Assembly: GCA_030323885.1 (NCBI GenBank)
Contig: CM059197.1
Location: 30,828,709-30,892,708, forward strand
Direction of reading: 5' to 3'
Length of the DNA stretch: 64,000 nucleotides
From: Branchipolynoe longqiensis
Taxonomy: Eukaryota > Annelida > Polychaeta > Phyllodocida > Polynoidae
Shown here in pieces: positions 53,412 through 62,900 of this stretch. The notes beneath the pieces are model-generated. The model worked only from the letters and a program-made list of their open reading frames with translations, made no database searches and was not told where the DNA came from. The number at the start of each line of letters is the position of its first letter. Within the stretch, counting starts at the first letter, position 1. The translations under genes and the position numbers were made by a program.

Positions 53412-54847
53412 GGTCGTAATGCGAAGCATTACGTTTGATGCGAGGAAAGGGAGAGTCCTCCCCCGCCCCGCGTGTCGCACTGCCTTCACACCTCGGCCGA
53501 CCGCGCACCCGCCCTGTCCTCCCCCCACCCCCTCTCCTTTGTCCCGCGGCGCTCACGCCTCGCGCGACCCCCGCTGCTCGCCACCTCTCACCCTCCCCCC
53601 GGTCTGCCAGCATTCGCACCCCCCTGCTGCCACCTCCTCCCCCCGCCCCTCTCCTTTGTCCCGCGGCGCTCACGCCTCGCGCGACTCCCGCTGCTCGCCA
53701 CCTCTCACCCTCCCCCCGGCCTGCCAGCCTTCGCACCTCCCTGCTGCCGCCGTCCCTTCCCCCCTTATAAGGCCGCCGCCGGCCCTCCTCCTTCACTCAC
53801 CTCCCTGCCGTCCTCCTGCCAGCGCCAGACCCCCCCCTCCACCTCGGCGGATTTTTGATTCGCCGGCCGCCCCCGGGCCGGCCCGGGGGGCCCCTTCCGG
53901 CGCCCCACCTTCACCACTGCCGACAGCCCCGCACCTCCCCCCGACAACCTCCCAGCGACCACCGATCGCAGCGCCGCCCAGTCTCAGCCGGGGATCACCA
54001 CCTCGGGCATCACACCTCAGTCCACAGCCCAGCCCAGCCTCACGAGGAACCCTCTGCCAGGACTCCAGCCGCCGACCGTACCGACCCCGCCGTCCACCGA
54101 CATCCTCCCAGCGACCACCGATCGCAGCGCCGCCCAGCCTCACCCGGGGACCATCACCTCGGGCCTCACGCCTCACGCCTCACGCCTCAGGCCACAGCCC
54201 AGCCCAGCCTCACCAACGTAGACGTCGCAGTCGTGGACCCCCACGACACCGCCTTCATCGACCCACCGGACCCGCCCCCGACTGCCACCCCGCCCAGCTC
54301 TGAGGACTTCGCTGCCCCCCTCCTCGACCCTCGTCGGACCTCCTCACCGGACCTCGCCAAGGAGCGGGCCTCCTCCTTTTGGGCCGCCCGCTCCCTGCCG
54401 ACGCAGGCCACGGACAATCGCCGCCCCCAGAAGGAACCTGACCCCTGACACACTCCCCTCCCCCCCCCCTTTTTTGCTGCCCCTGCCCCCGCCTCGGGCG
54501 CGCCTCGAGCCCTCTCCTACTTTTGGTGGAGGGCTCCTCGGCACCCCCGCACTCCCCTGACATGTTGACACCACATGAACTTTTGACATTATCTACTCTG
54601 CTTGCCACCACATGACCTTTTGACATCATCTCCTCTTCTTGTTACCATTGATACCAGATGAACTTTTGACATTATCTACTCTTCTTGCTTATTTACCTGA
54701 CTTCCTCATATTTGACTTATTTACCTGTCTTGCTCTTTATGAGACCTCTATTGTTGCTCTGTTTGTATGCCCTGTTTGTCTTCTGAGGCGTCAATAAAAG
54801 CGCCTCTTTTTCCACACCCGCCTCTGCTTTCTTCCTTTTCGCGCATC
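53412..54847 (+). mobile_element. GC-rich element, monomer A (1,436 bp)
   Basis: It begins GGTCGTAATGCGAAGCATTA and ends TTTTCGCGCATC. GC content is far above the surroundings. An internal ~120-bp duplication (TCCTTTGTCCCGCGGCGCTC twice, 53,534 and 53,650) precedes a TATA-like CTTATAAGG (53,764). A middle part (53,820-54,525) unique to A holds a further ~155-bp duplication (CAGCGACCACCGATCGCAGC twice) and an open frame, 53,855-54,448. A 3' part with AATAAA at 54,793 follows. The layout (promoter-like, body, polyadenylation signal) resembles a compact transcription unit or an LTR. I cannot name a family. Confidence 0.7.
53855..54448 (+). other. Open frame without ATG in the GC-rich element
   Basis: A 197-codon Pro/Arg-rich frame ending KEPDP-stop. 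I see no ATG on the plus strand between the TATA-like box and 54,450, so translation would need splicing or a non-AUG start. Its last ~80 residues (VDVAVVDPHDTAF, SSEDFAAPLLDPR) are less repetitive than the rest. No domain was recognised. It may simply reflect GC richness. Confidence 0.3.
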
Positions 54848-55634
54848 GGTCGTAATGCGAAGCATTACGTTTGATGCGAGGAAAGGGAGAGTCCTCCCCC
54901 GCCCCGCGTGTCGCACTGCCTTCACACCTCGGCCGACCGCGCACCCGCCCTGTCCTCCCCCCGCCCCCTCTCCTTTGTCCCGCGGCGCTCACGCCTCGCG
55001 CGACCCCCGCTGCTCGCCACCTCTCACCCTCCCCCCGGTCTGCCAGCGTTCGCACCCCCCTGCTGCCGCCTCCTCCCCCCGCCCCTCTCCTTTGTCCCGC
55101 GGCGCTCACGCCTCGCGCGACTCCCGCTGCTCGCCACCTCTCACCCTCCCCCCGGCCTGCCAGCCTTCGCACCTCCCTGCTGCCGCCGTCCCTTCCCCCC
55201 TTATAAGGCCGCCGCCGGCCCTCCTCCTTCACTCACCTCCCTGCCGTCCTCCTGCCCGCATCATTTTCTCCACCCACCCACCCAACTTCTCCCCCTCTTC
55301 CTCTCCTTCCTGGTGGAGGGCTCCTCGGCACCCCCGCACTCCCCTGACATGTTGACACCACATGAACTTTTGACATTATCTACTCTGCTTGCCACCACAT
55401 GACCTTTTGACATCATCTCCTCTTCTTGTTACCATTGATACCAGATGAACTTTTGACATTATCTACTCTTCTTGCTTATTTACCTGACTTCCTCATATTT
55501 GACTTATTTACCTGTCTTGCTCTTTATGAGACCTCTATTGTTGCTCTGTTTGTATGCCCTGTTTGTCTTCTGAGGCGTCAATAAAAGCGCCTCTTTTTCC
55601 ACACCCGCCTCTGCTTTCTTCCTTTTCGCGCATC
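54848..55634 (+). mobile_element. GC-rich element, monomer B (787 bp, internally short)
   Basis: Head to tail with A. The first ~405 bp and last ~320 bp are almost identical to A; the ~700-bp middle is replaced by ~60 bp (CCGCATCATTTTCTCCACCC). TATA-like TTATAAGG at 55,201 and AATAAA at 55,580. It ends CGCGCATC, then host M7 sequence ATAAGGTCATCTGAGAC. Confidence 0.75.
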
Positions 55635-55736
55635 ATAAGGTCATCTGAGACCGCGCACACTTTTTTTATATGATAAATCGTAGTATTTTGTTGGGCCGCC
55701 GAAAAAAAAGTTTGGATTAACCGATCGTTTGGTTTA

Positions 55737-56265
55737 AAGTTGCAGGAAAACATCAAATTTTCAAAACCAATAATACACTTACTACATTTGATTCTGACCA
55801 GACCGTATGGCCGAATGAGTTAGAGCGTCCGTCTCCCGTGCTGGTGGCCTGGTCTCCCACTGGGGCAGCACTTTAAAGTCACCATGAGTGTGCACTGTCA
55901 CAAGTCGGTACCCATCCTGATATGACCTTAGATGTTGCTAGGACGTAAAACAACAACAAACAAACAAACATTTGATTCTGTATATTCAACTTAGACACTG
56001 GTGCACTTATTAAGCATTTGTTGCTGCATAGAAGGGCATAATAAGTCAATTAATAGAACCTGTTACTACTGAAGTCCATGGCGTCAGAGTTTTGGCGTGC
56101 TTGCCAAATTATCTTGGCATGTTTTTACATCAAATATATCCAAACTCAGCCATTTAAAATTAAAGTTACTTCAAACTAAAGTAAAGTAGATTATAACGAT
56201 TAGCATAATATATTTATCTCAGAAAATAGCAAAAACTCAAAAGCATCGGACTATGCAACTTTAAC
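55737..56265. mobile_element. M1 copy with SINE A inside
   Basis: Starts AAAGTTGCAGGAAAACATCA and ends CATCGGACTATGCAACTTTA. It is interrupted by a plus-strand SINE A (55,797-55,968) lacking part of its centre. Confidence 0.78.
55797..55968 (+). mobile_element. SINE family A, internally deleted
   Basis: Head CAGACCGTATGGCCGAATGA joins directly to the distal body (GTGCTGGTGGCCTGGTCTCC) and the normal tail with CAACAACAAACAAAC. Confidence 0.82.
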
Positions 56266-56887
56266 CAAGCTTGGTTTAACGGCATTATACTGTATATACA
56301 TAAAAAAAACAATAATCAAAGTGTCCACATACATTGTATATTACATGTGCAATACATGCTTATTCAAAGTCAAAGTCAAAACCAAAGTTTGGTTAAACCA
56401 ATGATCGGTTAATCCAAACAAATTTCTAGGGTCCCTTCAAGTTTGGTTTAACGAGGTTGTACTGTATATATTAATGTCATAACAGTGCTGATAGGGCAGT
56501 CTTCATGGTGATATCCATTGCAATGTCCAATCGCCTCTCCCTGCCTGATAACACTGATATCAGACTGGCCAGTGTGATACCACCTTTGGTATCCTAATTA
56601 CTTGTCACAATACATGTACATTTTACTTTCCACTCTGAAAAATTGCTAAATTGTAAAATGTAAAGTCACTTACAAAACCATCCGATCACCCTAATATGGG
56701 GTTTGAACCCCTCAGACCTTGAAATATATATTGACAATCGCTGCACCTTGGTTTCCCTTCAGCTCAGGGTTTATTGAGCCTCAAGCTTCATATCTGGCAA
56801 TAACTACTTAATATACATGTGTGGATCTCTGCAGACACGCAGACAGAAATCTCCATTCCGAAATAGTGCAGGCAACAGGCAGCAGCT

Positions 56888-56910
56888 ATGCATCGCGTTG
56901 TTACTCTGTG
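56888..56910 (+). CDS. Gene 2 exon 1: start of signal peptide
   Basis: ATG followed by CATCGCGTTGTTACTCTGTG and a GTAAGT donor. It ends two bases into a codon; joined to exon 2 it gives MHRVVTLW then LVVCASLHA, a good signal peptide. A further upstream ATG at 56,819 is in another context and frame. Confidence 0.7.
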
Positions 56911-59900
56911 GTAAGTTCTTGTCCAATATCCACCTTCGCATTCAGGTTTTCATTAATTTTACTAATCAGTTCTATAGTATTGCTTTCTGGCTTTCCCTTA
57001 ATTGTCTCTTTTATTAATTCATGACAGCATCCACTTTCCGCACAAATACTCGCTGAATTATTGAGGGTTTTAGGCATTTGGTGAATAGTGCCAGTATAAC
57101 ATCATCCATGCAGGGTCTCAACCATCTGCACAAACATGCACCTGTATCGAACTAGGTTGCTTTTTAACATTATTAGCTTTATCAGTCTGCCCAGACCTTA
57201 AATTATATTACAGTAATATATGCACACCTAGATACACACAGGTGAGAACCTTGTTTAGAACCGGACGCGATGGCCGAATCGGTAGAGCTCTGACTTCCCG
57301 TGCGGAAGGTCAGGAGTTCGAATCCAGGTCGAGTCAAATCAATGACTTACTTATACTTGTCGCTACCTAGCCTGCCACTTGACATTACTAGGATATGGCA
57401 AGGACTGGTTAATGTGACCAAGTGGGATATCAGGTCATGGTGCTGGCGACTTGGCTCCCAGTGGGGCAGCACTATAAAGTCGCCATGAGTGTGCACTGTC
57501 ACAAGTTCGTACCCATCCTGATATGATCTTAGATGTTGCCAGGATGTAAAACTCCAACAACCAACCAACCCTTGTTTGGCCTGGGGGTTCTGACCCACAG
57601 CTGGGTCAATCCAATGTCACGTTTTGATATCCATGGCAACTTTATAGTGCTGCCCCACTTGGAGACCAGGCTGCCAGCACCATGACCTGATATCCTACTC
57701 AGTCACATTATCCAGTCTTTGCCCTATCCTACTAATGATGAGTGGCTGGTTAGGAAGGGACAAGTATACAATTTTTAAGTCATCGGTTTGACTCGACCAA
57801 GATTCGAATCCCACTTTCTACCAAAACGGGAGACAGACGCTCAACTCATTCGGCCATCCCGTCTGGTGGCAGGCAGGATGAGTAGTGAGTAGTGAGTAGT
57901 GAGTAGTGTGTGTGCTTCTTTAACCTACTAGTACAATGAGATAACTGGTCAGTGCTCACTACTCACTACTACCAGTAAGGGGCAACCAGAGGCGGTGGCA
58001 GAATGGGTAGAGTAGAGCGCAGCCTTTCCGTGCGGAAGGTCGTGAGTTCTAATCCAGATCGAATCAAATCAATGGCTTACAAAATTGGGACTTATCGCTC
58101 CCTAGCCTGGCGCTTGAAATGACTAGGATAGGGCAGGGACTGGTTAGATCAGTATCAGAATAATGTGACTGAGTGGGATATTGGGTGATGGTGCTGGCAA
58201 CCTAATATCCCAGTGGGGCAGCACTATAAAGTCGGCACTGTCACAAGTCGGTGCCAATCCTGATATGAGCTTAGATGTTGCCAGGGAGTAAAACTACAAC
58301 AAACACACCAGTATGGGGGCCTTGTGAAGCCACAATGCTCACACTGATGCTTGCACGCTGCAGGCTAGTCGTCTGCGCCTCACTGCACGCCAGGACCGAC
58401 GACCCGGGCCGTCGCCATGGAGACGTGGCGGGAAAGTTCCCGCGTAATCTGCGGCGCGAACAGGACTATCCACACGCCCTGGTGCGCCCCCAGACGGCGC
58501 AACCCACCATCGACGTAAGTACCACTTCCGGTCCAACTAGTCGTAAAATATTCCGATTTACTGCATTGGGGGGAATGCAAATGTTCTATTACTGATCGTG
58601 TATACGTGACCAGGTGCATGTATGTGTATATGTAGGTGCTGGTGGTGCCTGAGTGGGATGTAAATAGACATAGTGGTGCTGGCAGGGCTGTGTGTAAGGG
58701 GCACTCAGAGCCAACTCCCTCCCCCCTCTGCTAGGTAGGATCACCACACTCAGGGTCAAGGCAGGTGGTGGCCAGAGGAGCCACACAGCTTGGTGGTGGT
58801 GGGAAGATCACTGGTAACCATGGGGACGAGGAATGCTGGATCCCTATTGGTAGAGCTAAGAATGCTTGTTTCCCATTGGGGGAAAAGGGTGCGGTGATAC
58901 TCTACAATGAACCCATGTACCATATAAATAATAAACCAGAGGGTTTGACTCTCTCTCTTCTTTCACACTTTATACTCTTCCTTTCTCTTTGTCTGTATTG
59001 ATTTCACTATAGCCTGCCTACACAACCACAGATTCGAGCTTTAGCCATTCTACACAGTGACGTCACCCCCCGCCCCCCACCCCCCGAACGAGTTGTTATT
59101 ATTAATAGCTGGTCTGGTCTATTTGGGTTTTACTTCCTAACTAAGTTCAATGTCTTATCGAAGGTTAATACTGACTGTTGCAGTGTGTGACAGTGTGCCC
59201 CCACGGTGGCTTTATGGCACTGGCACAGTGGCCCGATATCCCTCTGAGAGGGATATCAAGTTCACTGTCAATCGAATTCAAAACTTACTGGGGTCGCTGA
59301 GTGGGGACAACAAAGTCTATCAAAGCTGCATAGACCAATGAAAGCATACAATTTGCAAAACCAAAACATTTACGTAGATTTCATTCTACACATTCAACTT
59401 AGATACTGGTGTACTTATTTAGCATTTGATACTCCAATACTGAGTCAATTTAATAGAACATGTTACTGCCGAAAGCATACAATGTCAGAATATTGATGTG
59501 CTTGCCCAAATTAATTTGGCAGGTTTTCACTTCAAATATCTTCAAAGTTGGCCATTTTAAATAAGAGTTATCTCAAGCTAAAGTAAAGTCAACTATACCG
59601 ATCAACATAATGTTCATAATCTCAGAAAATGGCAGAAACTCAAAACTATCCGACTATGCAACCCACAATTATCTTTGTCCCAGTACCGAACCTAACTACA
59701 GAAAGACAGCACAGATTTGGTGCAGACAGACACACTTAGAGCTGAGTCTGCAAAAGAAAAAGAAAAAGTCATCTAGGACAAAGTCCCAATGGAATCTTTG
59801 TGAGAGGGTCATTGACTCCCCGCAAAAGTACATCGATAAACCTTTAATAAGTATTGACTAAAGCTAAGATTCCATATATGTGGCATGCGGTATGCGAATG

Positions 59901-62900
59901 CGACAAAAACGCATTCACAATGATCAGTCCATTGAGCGATCCACTTTGCCGTCCACGCATTCGCATTCGCAACGAGACATCTGGAAGCACTACCATGCGT
60001 TTACATGCTTTTCCATTTTTGGTCACATTCGCATACCACATACCGCGTATATGGAATCTTAGCTTTAGGTAATCACTGATGAATCGTGAACTAGGCGTTA
60101 ACACAAGAGGCTTATCATGGGGTCATCTGTAAAATAATTCACTCATTTGACGTCGATGATGCACCGTTGCAGCTCTTCCCCCCGAAGTGGTTCCCCGGGG
60201 ATGTCCTCCACAAGATGGGGCACGCTGACGTTACGAAGGCCCTAGATGAAGTCATGAAGGCCGGCACCCTCTTCCAGGACCGTCGGTGTGCCATAGGTGA
60301 GCATGATTTAATGCTCCTGTGTAGCATATCATTGATTAAGCACATCCATTGGTGAAACCCTGTGCAGCAACATACACATGAGTTGTGTCATAGGTGTGTG
60401 TGGTAAAGCTAAGATTGCATATATGTGGTATGCGGTATGCAAATGCAAATGCGTCAAAAATGGAAAAGCATGTAAATGCACAGTGGTGCTTCCATATGTC
60501 TGGATGCGAATGCAAATGTCAATGCGAATGCAGCAAGTGGATCACTTCATGTACTGATCGGCGCTAATGCGAACGGAAATGCTGCTCCATTTGCCATAGA
60601 GCAAAACACTAACCTAGAACCCTAAGAAAACAACTAGCATAGTAATAAGAATAGAACAAAAATTCAATGCCACGAGGGCCCAAAAAAACTAACATAGGCT
60701 ACTAAAAGTACAAACAGATCTATCTGCTACTGAAATGCAGACAGATCTATCTGCTACTGCTTGGTAAGACAACACCAACACTACATGGGCTTACATGCTA
60801 TGGACAGTATAAATACAGCCTCAATAATAAAAAAAAATTTAAAAGAGAAAACAGGAACTTTCCATCACAAATTTGTAGCAAGAAAGACCAAGAATCGCAG
60901 GGGTATTAATGCCGCATTCGCATGCTGCATATATGGAATCTTAGCTTAATGTCTGTCTAGCATATCGCATATGTGCCACAGCAGCCAGTTGTTTCATAGG
61001 TGACTATGATATCTGGGTAGCACACACACATCACTGTCATTCTTCAGAGAAAATTAATTATCACAACAGTGAAATGGGAGAAGAAGACAATGCGGACAAA
61101 GGAAGAGATGGGAAGAAAACATCAGGGAATGGATGGGCATGTTGTTTGGTGAGTCCCAGAGGGCACCGGAGAACAGGAAAATCTGGAGTAAACTGGTTGC
61201 AAAGTCATCTGTGGTTCCCCAACGACCCCTACGGTTAATGGATTGATAATTGATTGATTGATGAATTCTCACATGTGCATTTTCGCATTATCGAGTTATC
61301 ACAATGCCTATGAAATGAAAACATTTTACTGTTGGTCTTAAATGTTAATTATCTATAATCCCTATAAATATTATATAAGTTTAAGGTTGCATAGTTCGAT
61401 GAAACATCAAATTTTCAAAACCAAAATAAATCACCTAGATTTAATTCTACATATCTAACTTAGATACTGAGGCACTTATTAAGCATTTATCGCCACACAG
61501 AATGGAATTCTGGGCAATTTAATAGAACCCATTACTGCAGAAGGCTATGGTATCAGAGTTTTTGCTAGATAAAAGATTCACCCGTACTTCCAGTACAGGG
61601 GTGAAAACCAACCCATTAGAAAAACTGGCAAAGAATTTCGACATGCCCGGGAAATTAACTGAGCTGGTAAATTCTTAATTTAAGAAGCACAATATATTCT
61701 TTATGTACGACTTCATATTTACCCGCTACTTTTGAGTTGGAAAATATAATAAAACATATACTTTAATGCAATTTAAAAGTGAAATCGACAGCGTTCTATG
61801 GCCGCCATCTTGTCTTTTTGCATTCTCTCCCATTTCACCAACTCTGTGCCGATATAAGTAACCATTTGACACTGGTGCCAGGCATTCTACTTCCTGTTCC
61901 ATACTAAAGCTATTTTCGCCCGTATTTAGACTACGTTGTCATTCACCCATGTACTGTAAGTACCGGGTGAATCTTTTATCTACCTTTCTGGATGCCCTGT
62001 GATGAGTGTCCACTTGTGCATGGCTGTGTAGGTATAGCTAACGTTGGACGGTCGTCGCGGCTGATGAATCCGAGCTGGTGGTTGTACAGCGGGCAGATCA
62101 CCAGCGCCATGCCTTACCAAGTGGACGGCAACCACACGTCCATGACGCTCTTCGTCAAACAGCCAGGTTGGTTGATTGTTGGAGTCTTAGGTCCTGGCAA
62201 CATCCAAGATCATATCAGGATGGGTACCGATTTGTGACAGCGCACACTCATGATCCCTTTATAGTGTTGCCCCACTGGGAGACCAGGCCGCCAGCATCAT
62301 GACCTGATATTCCCACTCAGTCGAATTCTCTTGACACTGAGCCAACCAGTCCTTGCCCTACCCTAATAATTCCGAGCATGCACCTGGCTATGAAGCGACA
62401 AGTATAAATTTGTAAGTCATTGGTTTGACTCGACCAGGGTTCAAACCTGTGGATTCGAATCCCACGATCTACCAAAAAGCATTATCAGGACGGGCACCGG
62501 CTTGTGGCAGTGTGCATTAATAATGAATTTATAGTGCTGCCCCACTGGGACTAGGAGACCAGGCCACCGACACCAATATCCAATTTCCCACTTAGCACAC
62601 ATTATCTTAATACTGAGTCAACCAGTCCTTGCCCTATCCTAGTAATGCTGAGTGCCAGGCTTGGTGGCGACACATATCAATTTGATAAGTCATTCATTTG
62701 ATTCTACTGGGTTTGAAACTCCCGACCTTCCACATGGGAAGCCTGAGCTCTACCGATTCGGCAACTGCATCCAGTCAGTGCTCTGCCGGCAGATCTGGCT
62801 GTCGTTCCTGATGATTATTGGGGAGGGCGTGCCCCGCTCTTTTTGACCAACGTCCGAGTCTCTTCGTAGCTCAGACCTTTTCCCAGATTTATTGCATTGG

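Larger units (their letters stand above)
53281..56470. mobile_element. M7 TIR elements carrying several nested insertions
   Basis: Left end TACAGTACAACCCCGTTAAA at 53,283. M7 sequence resumes at 55,635-55,736 and 56,266-56,292 (AAGCTTGGTTTAACGGCATT); a second M7 end runs 56,305-56,470. Inserted in order are the GC-rich dimer (53,412-55,634) and an M1 copy (55,737-56,265), which itself holds a SINE A. The uninterrupted M7 copy at 63,204-63,535 shows the original continuity (CATGTGGTTTTAAGGTCATC read in reverse). Confidence 0.72.

Noticed and set aside
53389..55402. Pro/Arg/Ser-rich and Gly/Arg-rich long frames in the GC-rich element, including those starting before its TATA-like box
   Set aside because: Very high GC content keeps frames open on both strands; the ones starting with ATG precede the putative transcription start. 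Only the A-specific frame was kept, at low confidence.
58336..58514. Gene 2 starting at an ATG inside what I call intron 1
   Set aside because: The resulting N-terminus has two Arg within the hydrophobic stretch. The spliced model from 56,888 gives a better signal peptide and matches the phase of gene 1.
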